Shown here one piece after another: positions 7,921 through 17,204 of a stretch of 31,297 nucleotides of DNA; the first letter of the stretch is position 1; each line of letters opens with the position of its first letter. The stretch covers positions 1 through 31,297 of the forward strand of contig CAJGCY010000010.1 in the NCBI GenBank assembly GCA_904501955.1. The letters are read 5' to 3'. Source of the DNA: an uncultured Akkermansia sp. (GTDB lineage Bacteria > Verrucomicrobiota > Verrucomicrobiia > Verrucomicrobiales > Akkermansiaceae). The position numbers and the translations under genes were made by a program. The notes under the pieces were generated by a model. The model saw only the letters and a list, made by a program, of their open reading frames with translations. It did not search any database and was not told the DNA's origin.

Positions 7921-8799
7921 TTATGCTTTAGCAGCAGCGGAGATGATGCCGTGGATGAACGGCGCGCTCTTGCCACCGGAGTAGGCATCCGCCAGTGCGG
8001 TGGCTTCCGATACGACGATGGGCGTGTCTAAGTGGTTGACGTCCATCTCGTAGAAAGCGAGGTAGATGATGCACTTGTCCACCACATCCAAGCGAGCGGT
8101 GGAGTAGTTGACCAGCAGCTTGGTGAGGCGCTCCTCGTACTGCTCACGGTGGCTGATGACACCGAGGGCAAGTTTTTCCGCCGCCGGGCGCAGCTCTTCC
8201 AAGAGTTGAGCATCACGCACCAAACCCACGTACTCGTTCTGGTCCGCCAGCGCCATCGGGGTGCGCATGGCAGCGCTCAGTGCCATTTGCTTGCCACGGC
8301 GCATGATGGCGGATTTCAGGGAATCCAGCTTGGCGCGGTACTGCGGGTAATCCTCAAAGGTGGGCAGCAGCGCACGCCCCAGCCCCTCCACAACAACGGC
8401 CAAATCCATGAGTGTGCGGCAGCATTTCTCCAGCTGGTCTGTGGTGTCGCGACGCTTGTCTTTCAGGCTGTAGCGCATAGCTGCCAAAGCTGCTTCATAC
8501 TCCGCGGAGCGCTTTTGCAGGCGCTCGATGTCCTCCGCCAATTTGGCAGCCGTCAGGTCGCCGTGCAGGGCATCCAGAGCGGCGGTGATGCGGGTTTCCA
8601 GCAGGCGGGAGCAATCCGCGGAGGCGCGGTTGGCGTGTACCAAAGCCTTGGCTTGGGCGTTGCGGTAGTGATCCGTCTCTTTCTCTAATGAGATGCGCCA
8701 AAAGAGCTCCGTGTCGAAGTTTTGCAGGCTGCCGCCGTTTTCTTCCACGGCGTAAATCATGTTCAGAGCGCTTTGGCGGACTTTGCTTTTGTTAATCAT
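7921..8799 (-). CDS. nusB: NusB-like antitermination factor with large internal insertion
   Basis: A 292-residue protein, twice the usual NusB length of about 140. The first 17 residues (KVRQSALNMIYA) match NusB helix 1. The last 85 match the NusB second half: LALGVISHREQYEERLTKLL, RLDVVDKCIIYLAFYEM, then TPIVVSEATALADAYSGGKS and FIHGII. Between them, about residues 25-200, is a mostly helical, charged segment (DIERLQKRSAEYEAAL, TTDQLEKCCRTLMDL) that replaces the usual roughly 50-residue link. NusB with NusE/S10 binds boxA RNA in rRNA antitermination. Position after ribH supports the assignment. Whether the insert is a second degenerate NusB-like bundle or a new domain cannot be told by eye. 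Confidence 0.8.
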   Translation of the reverse strand: MINKSKVRQSALNMIYAVEENGGSLQNFDTELFWRISLEKETDHYRNAQAKALVHANRASADCSRLLETRITAALDALHGDLTAAKLAEDIERLQKRSAEYEAALAAMRYSLKDKRRDTTDQLEKCCRTLMDLAVVVEGLGRALLPTFEDYPQYRAKLDSLKSAIMRRGKQMALSAAMRTPMALADQNEYVGLVRDAQLLEELRPAAEKLALGVISHREQYEERLTKLLVNYSTARLDVVDKCIIYLAFYEMDVNHLDTPIVVSEATALADAYSGGKSAPFIHGIISAAAKA

Positions 8800-8814
8800 G
8801 AGCGGGAAAAGGGG

Positions 8815-9369
8815 TTAGTGATAAAAGGAACCGAGTTTGTCTACATTGGCGGCACGGCGGTTCATGCTGTGCAGCTCGTTGTTTTCCTCCAGCATATTCA
8901 GCATGGCTGCGGCAGCTCGGGCTGCTTCTCTGCCGCGGTTCAGGGTGGAGGCAATGCAGCGGGCGAAGGCCTGCTTCTCGTCATTGAGCAGCAATACCTC
9001 ATGGATAACGGGTACCAAGGTGTCGCAGGAGATGCTCAGCAGCTGTGTGGTGATGGCCTCGCCGATTAAGTCTGCATGTGCCGTGCTGCCACGCAGGATA
9101 ACACCCAGTGCAATGACTACATCCGGCTCATTGCCGGCGGTGCTGCGTACGATGCTGCGCTTCACCGTTACCGGTACCTCAAATGCGCCCGGTACGCGTA
9201 CAACCTCCACCTGTATATGGTTGCCACACTCTGCCAATTCTTCCAAACAGTTATCCAGCAAGGCTGTAGTGTATTTTTCATTGTAGGTGGAGGCTACTAC
9301 TACCACTTTTGCTGCACTGTGCAGTGCCCTGGCTCTGGTCGGAAGTTCTGTTGACATGGCAATATACAT
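8815..9369 (-). CDS. ribH: 6,7-dimethyl-8-ribityllumazine synthase
   Basis: A 184-residue lumazine synthase, the penultimate enzyme of riboflavin synthesis. It joins 5-amino-6-ribitylaminouracil with 3,4-dihydroxy-2-butanone 4-phosphate. Motifs: VVASTYNEKYT near the N-terminus, VPGAFEVP (59-66), and ALGVILRGSTAHADLI (87-102), whose H98 is the conserved catalytic histidine. Late residues NRGREAA fit the NKGxEAA motif. The RGxTxH loop is kept, but PVIHEVLLLNDEKQAFAR is more divergent than the usual PVxFGVLT. There are two possible ATGs, 9369 and 9357, neither with a Shine-Dalgarno. It is first in the operon with nusB, ftsY and rlmN. Confidence 0.9.
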   Translation of the reverse strand: MYIAMSTELPTRARALHSAAKVVVVASTYNEKYTTALLDNCLEELAECGNHIQVEVVRVPGAFEVPVTVKRSIVRSTAGNEPDVVIALGVILRGSTAHADLIGEAITTQLLSISCDTLVPVIHEVLLLNDEKQAFARCIASTLNRGREAARAAAAMLNMLEENNELHSMNRRAANVDKLGSFYH

Positions 9370-9394
9370 TCACGGTGTCTTTGACCGCGCACCA

Positions 9395-9423
9395 AGCTTA
9401 CCAAGTATCGCTCTTCCTGTCAA
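9395..9423 (-). promoter_or_regulatory. Promoter of ribH-nusB-ftsY-rlmN operon
   Basis: Minus strand TTGACA (9418-9423), 17 bases, TAAGCT (9395-9400). Predicted leader about 19 bases to the ATG at 9369. It sits in the 80-base gap after the DUF3592-like gene. Confidence 0.55.
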
Positions 9424-9449
9424 GTCGTATTTGCATTCCGGCCACGCGT

Positions 9450-10205
9450 TTATTCCGCCTCGGCTTTTTTCTTGCGTGGTTTGGCGGGGGATTTGCGTTT
9501 TTTGGGGGCAGGGGTATCACCGCTTGTTTCGGTTTTCTTTTTGCGGGGGGCGCGTTTCTTTTTGGGTGCGGGCTCCTCCGCGGTGAGGGTGAAGGGGGGC
9601 TCCTCGTCCTCCTGCGTGTGGGGGCGCTGCGGGGCGCGGGGCTGTGGCGCAGAGCGGGGGGCTGATGTTTTCTTTTGCGGAGCGGGTGCACCGGTGGCGT
9701 TGCGGGGTGTGTTACGGCGCAGGGTGAGCCAAGCTATGCCGCTGAGTGTGAGGGCTGCTAAGAGAAGCAGCGCATCCCCTCCCCACAGGAATTTGGCCTT
9801 GTAAACGCGCACGGCATCCGGTTGCCAGGTGGAGTGCTCCGGCTCGTTGGGATTATAGGGGTAGGTGATGATGTCCACCTGTTGGCCAATGGTGTAAGGC
9901 TCATTATCCGGGGTGGAGATTTCAAACTTATGAAAGCTGATGCCGGAGGGGAGCGTAAATGCTACGATGGGGCGATAGGCTGTATCACCGGCGGTGGAGA
10001 GATTGCCGTGCCCCAATGCTTCCGTGGTGGAGTCGAAGGTGCTTTGGCGAATGTCTATCACCGTGGCAGGCAGCACGATGGACTCGTGCAAATACATGGC
10101 CGTGCGGCACATGCCCCACAGCGCTTGCAGCGTATAAAACACCCCGACCAGCAGCAGGGTGAGTTTGATGCAGATTGCAAGAATGCCTGTTTTGCGTTTT
10201 GCCAT
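9450..10205 (-). CDS. DUF3592-like membrane protein with Lys/Pro/Ala-rich tail
   Basis: A 251-residue protein. A transmembrane helix at about 8-30 leads to a beta-rich domain with IVAFTLPSG, IGQQVDIITYPYNPNEPE and a second helix at about 140-162, the DUF3592 layout. The last 85 residues are low complexity: first acidic-mixed, then repeated Pro-Ala-Lys-Lys-Lys/Arg blocks (APKKKRAPRKKK, APKKRKSPAKPRKKK) resembling the basic tails of histone H1-like proteins. The tail should be cytoplasmic and could bind nucleic acid or polyanions; that is a guess. It is the last gene of the cluster that begins with clpP, 23 bases after the preceding gene. Confidence 0.7.
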   Translation of the reverse strand: MAKRKTGILAICIKLTLLLVGVFYTLQALWGMCRTAMYLHESIVLPATVIDIRQSTFDSTTEALGHGNLSTAGDTAYRPIVAFTLPSGISFHKFEISTPDNEPYTIGQQVDIITYPYNPNEPEHSTWQPDAVRVYKAKFLWGGDALLLLAALTLSGIAWLTLRRNTPRNATGAPAPQKKTSAPRSAPQPRAPQRPHTQEDEEPPFTLTAEEPAPKKKRAPRKKKTETSGDTPAPKKRKSPAKPRKKKAEAE

Positions 10206-10228
10206 GTGCAGAGCTTCCGAAAAAAAAA

Positions 10229-11146
10229 TCAGTTGACGGCTACGCGCATTTCATACGCCTCAATGCGCCCCTTGGCGATGCAGCTTTGCGCCCAGTTGCG
10301 GGCTGCCTGGGTATCCGGCATGGTTTCCGGGGGGAGGATGGCTCCTTGCCTGCGAATCCGGGGGTGTGCAAGCGTGCTCTGCTGCAGCGTCTCCAGCAGG
10401 GCGCGGGCCTCATCCACCTCCGCGCGGAAAATCTCATCCGCCCGCGGCAGCAGGTGCGGGGTATCCACATCCGCCTCTATCGCTCGCACGCCCACTCCGT
10501 ATTTGGCGGACAGTTGCGCGAGCTCCTGTGGGTTTTCCACCTGCTCACCAATGATGAGCAGCTCCGCCTCCTGCGCCCAAAGCCCGCAGGCCAAGGCTCG
10601 GAAAAAGGCGCGCCGGCAGCTCTCCGCATCCGCCGCTACGGTAACACAGCAGGCTCTCATGTGGGCGACGGGGGCTTCTTCTTCTTCCGTGGGTTCCAGC
10701 TCGTAAGCGCCATCCAACGTTATGTTGCCCGCAGGCCATTGCACGGCAACCAAATCCGGGTGTCCCCAGCTTTCTTCTTCCTCCACGGGGTACACGAAGA
10801 CGCCGAGCCCCGCGGTGTCATACAAGCGGACGGCCAGAGCCAGGGCTTTGTGCAGTGGGTCCATGCCCTCGCGTGTGGCATCCGCCTCACTCTCAAACAT
10901 GTTGTGAAGCGAGGGCTGCACCTCTTCGCGGCGCAGGTAGTAGCCTTGCCCGTTCGGCACGCGTGCCAAGCATGAGTCCTCCTCAAGCGCGATGAATGAA
11001 AATTGGGAGCGCAGTGAGCGGTCCGAGTATTTGTTGCCCAGCACGGCGCGCACGCGCGCAATGAGCTCCGTGCCTTTGATGGCATCTATCTCGCGCGTGG
11101 GCAATAAGGTGGGCAGAATCTCTACCAGTTTGTCTCTCAGATTCAT
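10229..11146 (-). CDS. Hypothetical protein resembling COG2958-type HTH/nuclease-like proteins
   Basis: A 305-residue protein. Residues 1-75 look like a helix-turn-helix-like module ending LARVPNGQGYYLR. The middle holds FVYPVEEEESWGHPDLVAVQWP (the HPDLVAV is at 129-135), followed by AYELEP, then RRAFFRALACGLWAQEAELL (178-197) and ELAQLSAKYGVGV (208-220). This order recalls COG2958 proteins, where Hp-D-V, an E-x-K-like strand and FFQAV...WAxE are typical of a degenerate PD-(D/E)XK-like fold. The lysine of the motif is not obvious here. Function unknown. It lies 12 bases after tsaD in the clpP-clpX-tsaD cluster. I recalled the family by pattern only. Confidence 0.5.
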   Translation of the reverse strand: MNLRDKLVEILPTLLPTREIDAIKGTELIARVRAVLGNKYSDRSLRSQFSFIALEEDSCLARVPNGQGYYLRREEVQPSLHNMFESEADATREGMDPLHKALALAVRLYDTAGLGVFVYPVEEEESWGHPDLVAVQWPAGNITLDGAYELEPTEEEEAPVAHMRACCVTVAADAESCRRAFFRALACGLWAQEAELLIIGEQVENPQELAQLSAKYGVGVRAIEADVDTPHLLPRADEIFRAEVDEARALLETLQQSTLAHPRIRRQGAILPPETMPDTQAARNWAQSCIAKGRIEAYEMRVAVN

Positions 11147-11158
11147 AGCGGTGCGTAA

Positions 11159-12211
11159 TCAGACTCGGGCTTGTGCGCCTGCCAGTTTCATGTTCGGATC
11201 CACGGGGGTGTTCAGCGGGGAGAACTCGCCGGCGCGGGCGTGCAGCAGACCGGCAAAGGCAATCATGGCAGCGTTGTCCGTGGTAAGGCTGTTCGGTGGC
11301 AGGATGAGCTCGATGCGGGCGCGGCGGCAGCGCTCTTGCAGCTGCGTGCGCAGGGCGCTGTTGCAGGATACACCGCCGGATACGGCCAATACGCGGTGTT
11401 TTGTTTGTTTGAGGGCGCGCATGGCTTTGTGGATGAGCACATCAATAATGGCTTGGCGTACCCCGGCGCAGAGGTCGCACATGGTCTGCTCATCCAAGTC
11501 ATTGGGGTTGCCGCTCGGTGTGAGCTTCGGCAGCGTGTACAGTACGGCAGTCTTCAGCCCGGAGAAGGAGAAATCCAAGTGGTCCTCATGCATCATCGGC
11601 CGCGGCAGCTTAAAGCGGCTCGCATCGCCTCGTTCGGCGCGTTTGTCAATTTCCGGACCGCCGGGGTAGGGCAAATCCAGCATTTTTGCCACTTTGTCGA
11701 AGGCCTCACCGGCGGCGTCATCGCGTGAGCGGCCGATGAATTTGTAGTTGCTGCAGCCTTGTACATCAATCAACAACGTGTGCCCGCCGGATACCACTAA
11801 GCTGAGGTGCGGCACCAGCCCGGCCTCATGGGTGATGAAGGGGGAGAGCATGTGCCCCTCCAAATGGTTGACGGCAACAAAGGGCTTGCCTGCTGCCAAA
11901 GCCAGCGCTTTCGCGGCGGTGTTGCCCACCAGCAGGGCGGCCACCAGACCGGGGCCCGCCGTGCTGGCAAAGGCATCCACCTCATGGATGCTGCGGCCGG
12001 CTTTTTCCAGCGCCTCGCGCAGCACTCCCGGCAAGTTTGTGGAGTGGTTGCGCGAGGCCAGCTCGGGGATAACACCACCGTACAGACGGTGGAGGGGGAT
12101 TTGTGTTGAAATGACGGAGCTAAGCACGCGCGGCGGCGTCTCGCCCGCTACCTCCTCTACCAAGGAGACGGCGGTTTCATCACAGCTGGATTCTATCCCC
12201 AATACCAACAT
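11159..12211 (-). CDS. tsaD: tRNA N6-threonylcarbamoyladenosine transferase TsaD
   Basis: A 350-residue Kae1/TsaD protein that transfers threonylcarbamoyl to A37 of ANN-decoding tRNAs together with TsaB and TsaE. The start MLVLGIESSCDETAVSLV is canonical. YGGVIPELASRNHS, TAGPGLVAALLVG, the metal-binding NHLEGH (H116, H120) and a late TDNAAMIA are all present. Length is normal. It lies three bases after clpX, so translation is probably coupled. tsaB and tsaE are not in the window. Confidence 0.96.
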   Translation of the reverse strand: MLVLGIESSCDETAVSLVEEVAGETPPRVLSSVISTQIPLHRLYGGVIPELASRNHSTNLPGVLREALEKAGRSIHEVDAFASTAGPGLVAALLVGNTAAKALALAAGKPFVAVNHLEGHMLSPFITHEAGLVPHLSLVVSGGHTLLIDVQGCSNYKFIGRSRDDAAGEAFDKVAKMLDLPYPGGPEIDKRAERGDASRFKLPRPMMHEDHLDFSFSGLKTAVLYTLPKLTPSGNPNDLDEQTMCDLCAGVRQAIIDVLIHKAMRALKQTKHRVLAVSGGVSCNSALRTQLQERCRRARIELILPPNSLTTDNAAMIAFAGLLHARAGEFSPLNTPVDPNMKLAGAQARV

Positions 12212-12214
12212 GGT

Positions 12215-13570
12215 TTACTTTTTCTTTTGTTTAGGCGTTACGGGCTTTTTCTCGCGCTTGCGCGTAATCTTCGGCTCACCTTTGCCCAGCACGCATTCCT
12301 CCGTGATGGTGACGGTGGAGATGGTCTTGTCGCTCGGCACGTGGTACATGATGTCGAGCATCAGGCGCTCGAAAATGCCACGCAGGGCACGTGCGCCGGT
12401 GCCACGCTCCACTGCTTGGCGAGCCATGGCACGCAGGGCTGCGTCTTCCACCACCAGCTTCACGTTGTTCATGCCCATCAGCTTGCTGTACTGCTTCACC
12501 AAGGCGTTCTTGGGCTCTGTAAGCAGTTGCACCAGCTGCTCTTCCGTCAGCGTGGTCAGCGGGGCAAAGATGGGCAGTCGGCCCATGAGCTCGGGTATCA
12601 TGCCGAACATGAAGAAATCTTCCGGCATGGCCTTTGCCAGCACCTCTTCCTCCGTAAACTCCTTGGTGTCGCGGTCTTCCTCGATGGAGGCAAAGCCCAT
12701 GGCTGAGGAGCCGATGCGCTTGCGGATGATGCCCTCCAGCCCCACGAATGCGCCACCGCAGATGAAGAGGATGTTCTCCGTGTTCACGCGGATGTACTCC
12801 TCATTCGGGTGTTTACGGCCACCCTTGGGCGGGATGTTGCACTCCGTGCCTTCCACAATCTTGAGCAGTGCTTGCTGCACGCCTTCACCGCTCACGTCGC
12901 GGGTGATGCTGACATTCTGAGTCTTGCGGCCTATTTTGTCAATCTCATCCACATAAATGATACCGCGCTCCGCCTTAGCCACATTCATGTTGGCAGCCTG
13001 CAGCAGGCGCAGTACGATGTTCTCCACGTCTTCACCCACGTAACCGGCCTCAGTCAGCGTGGTGGCATCCACTATGCAGAAGGGTACATCGAGAATCTTG
13101 GCCAAGGTCTTGGCAAGCAAGGTTTTGCCGGAGCCGGTGGAGCCAGCCAGCAAGATGTTGCTCTTCTCAATCTCCGTGCCGTCCGTGCTCTTGGGCTGGC
13201 GCAGGCGCAGGTAGTGGTTGTACACGGCTACGCAAAGCGTACGTTTGGCCAAGTCTTGGCCGATGACGTAGTTATCCAGCTGGGCGTGCATTTCCGCCGG
13301 GGTGGGCAGGGCATCCTGCGCCTTGGTCTCCACCTCCAGCTGCGGGCTGTCGTCCGTTTTCTCCTGCGGCAGAATCCACGGGTGCGTTTCACGCACGTGC
13401 ATCAGCATGTGCTCGGCGGCTTGGTCGCCCATGGGCTCAAGGAACATCTTGTGCACCATGTCTTCAATGCAGCTGAAGCACAGGTCCAACCCATTCCACG
13501 TCAGCACCGGCCAAGTCGGCCCCTCCTCAGAGTGGCAGGCGGCGCATTTTCTGTGTGATTTTTTCGCCAT
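12215..13570 (-). CDS. clpX: ATP-dependent Clp protease ATP-binding subunit ClpX
   Basis: A 451-residue AAA+ unfoldase that feeds substrates to ClpP. The N-terminal zinc domain has C9/C12 and C31/C34. Walker A GSTGSGKT is at 143-150, pore loop GYVG at 176-179, Walker B IIYVDEID at 204-211, RKH loop at 252-254. The ClpP-contact loop reads MGF (291-293) where IGF is usual, a conservative change. The linker between zinc domain and AAA+ core (about 45-90) is somewhat long, and the Lys-rich C-terminus is extended. It lies 17 bases after clpP. Confidence 0.96.
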   Translation of the reverse strand: MAKKSHRKCAACHSEEGPTWPVLTWNGLDLCFSCIEDMVHKMFLEPMGDQAAEHMLMHVRETHPWILPQEKTDDSPQLEVETKAQDALPTPAEMHAQLDNYVIGQDLAKRTLCVAVYNHYLRLRQPKSTDGTEIEKSNILLAGSTGSGKTLLAKTLAKILDVPFCIVDATTLTEAGYVGEDVENIVLRLLQAANMNVAKAERGIIYVDEIDKIGRKTQNVSITRDVSGEGVQQALLKIVEGTECNIPPKGGRKHPNEEYIRVNTENILFICGGAFVGLEGIIRKRIGSSAMGFASIEEDRDTKEFTEEEVLAKAMPEDFFMFGMIPELMGRLPIFAPLTTLTEEQLVQLLTEPKNALVKQYSKLMGMNNVKLVVEDAALRAMARQAVERGTGARALRGIFERLMLDIMYHVPSDKTISTVTITEECVLGKGEPKITRKREKKPVTPKQKKK

Positions 13571-13587
13571 AGCGGGCAGGGGTGGGG

Positions 13588-14199
13588 TTACTTGGAAATC
13601 TCGGGCTTGTGGGTCAGGATGCGGTCTACCAAGCCATACTCCAAGGACTCTTCCGCCGTCATGTACTTGTCGCGGTCTTGGTCTTTCTTCACGGTGTCAA
13701 AATCCTTGCCGGTGTGCTTGGCGAGGATGCCGGTCAGGCGCTTGTCCAAGCTGAACATGAAGTTGATGGTGCGCTCCACATCAGCAGCCGTGCCCTGAGC
13801 ACCGCCGCGTACCTGGTGAATCATGACGTGGGAGTTCGGCAGGCAGAAGCGCTTGCCCTTAGTGCCCGCGGCCAGCAGTACGGAGGCCATAGAGGCTGCG
13901 ATGCCGATGCAGTAGGTGTTGATATCACAGGAGATAAACTGCATGGTATCGTAAATGGCCAGACCTGCCGTTACAGAGCCACCGGGGGAGTTGATGTAGA
14001 TGTGAATGTCTTTCTTCGGATCCGTCATCTGCAGGAAAAGCAGCTGGGCAATAACGGAGTTTGCCACCGTGTCATCAATCTCCGTGCCGAGGAAGATGAC
14101 GCGGTCAAGCAGCAATCGGGAGTAAATGTCGTATGCCCTCTCGCCTTGGCTTGTTTTTTCGATAACGGTCGGTATGTAGTAATTTTTCGGCGTTTCCAT
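13588..14199 (-). CDS. clpP: ATP-dependent Clp protease proteolytic subunit ClpP
   Basis: A 203-residue serine peptidase. It starts with IPTVIEKTSQGERAYDIYSRLL, normal for ClpP. The catalytic triad is S103 in AASMAS, H128 in VMIHQ and D177 in DRDKYM. NSPGGSVTAG and EYGLVDRIL are also typical. It forms double heptameric rings with ClpX. The canonical AASMG after the nucleophile reads AASMA. First gene of the cluster clpP-clpX-tsaD; tig, often upstream of clpP, is not adjacent. Confidence 0.97.
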   Translation of the reverse strand: METPKNYYIPTVIEKTSQGERAYDIYSRLLLDRVIFLGTEIDDTVANSVIAQLLFLQMTDPKKDIHIYINSPGGSVTAGLAIYDTMQFISCDINTYCIGIAASMASVLLAAGTKGKRFCLPNSHVMIHQVRGGAQGTAADVERTINFMFSLDKRLTGILAKHTGKDFDTVKKDQDRDKYMTAEESLEYGLVDRILTHKPEISK

Positions 14200-14215
14200 A
14201 ACTTTTTACCCTTGC

Positions 14216-14244
14216 AATATAGCACACATCTCGGCTTTGTTCAA
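14216..14244 (-). promoter_or_regulatory. Promoter of clpP-clpX cluster
   Basis: Minus strand TTGAAC (14239-14244), 17 bases, TATATT (14216-14221). Sixteen bases lie between the -10 and the clpP ATG, so the leader would be about 10 bases. No inverted-repeat operator of the CIRCE kind is seen. Confidence 0.65.
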
Positions 14245-14307
14245 AGCGCTTTTATGGCATAATGCACCTGCGCACGCACTTTTTGCGCATCCTGCTGAGG
14301 TCTCGCT

Positions 14308-14370
14308 CGACAAATCGGAAGTTGGCGAACCGAAGACGAGTGGAAACACCCCGTCAACTTCCGATTTTTC
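14308..14370. repeat. Minimal copy of the terminal-inverted-repeat element (copy C)
   Basis: CGACAAATCGGAAGTTGG at the left (14308-14325) and GTCAACTTCCGATTTTTC at the right (14353-14370) are inverted and match the ends of the longer copies. Only 27 bases lie between them. The right end directly abuts the -35 box of the next gene. Confidence 0.7.
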
Positions 14371-14399
14371 TTGACCCTGCTTCACAAAGGGGGTAGACT
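14371..14399 (+). promoter_or_regulatory. Promoter of TPR lipoprotein gene, adjoining repeat copy C
   Basis: TTGACC (14371-14376), 17 bases, TAGACT (14394-14399). The RNA would start near 14406. This explains why the in-frame TTG at 14371 is not a start codon: it is the -35 box. Confidence 0.6.
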
Positions 14400-14412
14400 G
14401 GCAGTAACATAT

Positions 14413-15243
14413 ATGCGAGGAGCGTGGGAAACAATGTTTTGTTGTGTCGCTGCCGTGGTGGCGCCGGTGCTGAGCAGCTGCAGCGGGGGGATGTCCGTGC
14501 AGGTGTGCCCGGAGGCGAATCGCGGTGGCGTTTTACCGCGCGGAGCCTCCATAGAGGTGCAGAAAATCGGGAATGGTCGCGGCGCGTTGGGCTTGCAGCG
14601 AGCCTTTACCTCGCGTTTGCAGCGCAGTGGCTACACGGTGGGGCGAGCCAAACGTGATGCATACATTTTGTCATTGGAAAACGTGGAGTTAACCTGTGAG
14701 CACATTGGGGGGCATGCGCCCATCATCACGGATGCGGAGAAAAGGCGCGTTCACTACGAGCGGCATTTTGAGCGTGTGCACCACCGGCCCTCTCATGCCG
14801 TCTTGCGTGCTACGGTGGTGCTGCGCAAACAGGGGCGGGTGGTTTTCTCGAAAAATCACCGCGCCTTTTCCGTAAACTCCCTACATGCTAAGCCGGATGT
14901 GAATGACGTTTGCTCGGTATTTGTGGCCGGGGTGATGAAGGAGCTGGAGGCAGCACGACCTTCATGTGAGACCCTGGCGGTGAAGCCTCCCCCTGCCGTG
15001 CCGGAGCTGGCGGAGGCTGTGCGGGCTTACCGTGCAGGCCAATCACGGCGGGCATTGGAGCTTGCCAGAAAAGCGCATGCCGCCCACCCCGACTCTGCGG
15101 AGGCTATTTATATGGTGGGCATTATCGCTTGGCAGCAGGGGGATGCCGGTGCGGCTGCGGTGCTCTTTCGCCGTGCTTACAAATTGCAGCCGGATGAGCG
15201 CTACCTTAAGGCTGCCCAAAAAGCGGCAGCCTGCCGTTCTTGA
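14413..15243 (+). CDS. Predicted lipoprotein with C-terminal TPR repeats
   Basis: About 276 residues from the ATG at 14413. A short hydrophobic signal ends with the lipobox LSSC followed by SGG, so the protein should be a membrane-anchored lipoprotein. The middle (ALGLQRAFTSRLQRSGYTV, AYILSLENVELTCEH) resembles periplasmic assembly lipoproteins in layout but no family is certain. Two tetratricopeptide repeats close the protein (ELAEAVRAYRAGQSRRALEL and SAEAIYMVGIIAWQQGDAG). An alternative start is the ATG at 14434, which has AGGAG 11 bases upstream but lacks a positively charged N-terminus. Convergent with ubiE. Confidence 0.75.
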   Translation: MRGAWETMFCCVAAVVAPVLSSCSGGMSVQVCPEANRGGVLPRGASIEVQKIGNGRGALGLQRAFTSRLQRSGYTVGRAKRDAYILSLENVELTCEHIGGHAPIITDAEKRRVHYERHFERVHHRPSHAVLRATVVLRKQGRVVFSKNHRAFSVNSLHAKPDVNDVCSVFVAGVMKELEAARPSCETLAVKPPPAVPELAEAVRAYRAGQSRRALELARKAHAAHPDSAEAIYMVGIIAWQQGDAGAAAVLFRRAYKLQPDERYLKAAQKAAACRS

Positions 15244-15261
15244 GGGTACCACCGCGCTTGC

Positions 15262-15942
15262 TCACAGGGCAGCTTTTTCGCCGGTGTAGATGGTGGCAAT
15301 GCCACAGAGTAGGGGGAGTGCTGTGGGCATCGCGTAGCCGCAACGCTGCAATAACTCTTTGAATTGCTCGCCTCGGGGGAATTGCTCGATGCTTTCGCCC
15401 AAGTAATCGTAAGCACCTGCATTGCCTGTGAGCAGGCCTGCTATGCGAGGCAGAATGCGGTGTAGGTAAAAACGGTAAGGCTTCGCCAGCAAACCTTCCG
15501 GCATGCTGAAATCCAGCACCAGCAAGTGCCCGCCGGGGCGGAGAATGCGGTGAAACTCCCGCAACGCCCGCTCATAATCCTCCATGTTGCGCAGGCCGAA
15601 GGCTACCGTCGCAGCGTCAAAACAGGCATCCGGCAGCGGCAGGTTCATGGCATCTGCCTCAAACACATTGCTGAGCCCGCGCTGCACGGCTACATCCAGC
15701 ATCGGCCGGCAAAAATCCGTGCCCTGCACGGCCACCTCCGGCATGGCTTTTTGTATGGCCAGTGCCAAGTCGCCCGTGCCTGTGGCGATGTCCAGCAGGT
15801 CACGGGGCTTCCATTCGGAGATGATTTTGATTGCCCTCTCCCGCCACAGCACATCCGCCCCCAGCGACAGCACGTGGTTGGCCGTCACATAACGCGAGGC
15901 TATGGATGAAAATGCGGCGTGAACGAACTTGGGATCCGGCAT
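15262..15942 (-). CDS. ubiE: Demethylmenaquinone methyltransferase (UbiE/MenG)
   Basis: A 226-residue class I SAM methyltransferase. SAM motif I LLDIATGTGDLA (49-60), GLRN (116-119), LRPGGHLLVLDFSMP, and YDYLGESIEQFP near the C-terminus are UbiE/MenG signatures. It methylates demethylmenaquinol to menaquinol, and possibly the ubiquinone precursor in organisms that make it. In an anaerobic or microaerophilic verrucomicrobial lineage, menaquinone is the likely product. It lies 10 bases after icd. Length is slightly short for the family (about 235-250). Confidence 0.92.
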   Translation of the reverse strand: MPDPKFVHAAFSSIASRYVTANHVLSLGADVLWRERAIKIISEWKPRDLLDIATGTGDLALAIQKAMPEVAVQGTDFCRPMLDVAVQRGLSNVFEADAMNLPLPDACFDAATVAFGLRNMEDYERALREFHRILRPGGHLLVLDFSMPEGLLAKPYRFYLHRILPRIAGLLTGNAGAYDYLGESIEQFPRGEQFKELLQRCGYAMPTALPLLCGIATIYTGEKAAL

Positions 15943-15952
15943 GCGCTGCTCC

Positions 15953-17176
<1,224 letters not shown>

Positions 17177-17204
17177 GGTTTTGTGTTTGTGTGTAATGAT
17201 GGTG

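Noticed and set aside
11748..12920. Long plus-strand open frame of 390 codons
   Set aside because: It is antisense to tsaD and clpX and reads as a Ser/Met/Arg-rich shadow product.
14371..14412. In-frame TTG start for the TPR lipoprotein at 14371
   Set aside because: The TTG is part of the -35 box TTGACC of a good promoter (TTGACC-17-TAGACT), so it would not be in the mRNA; the first ATG after the start is at 14413.
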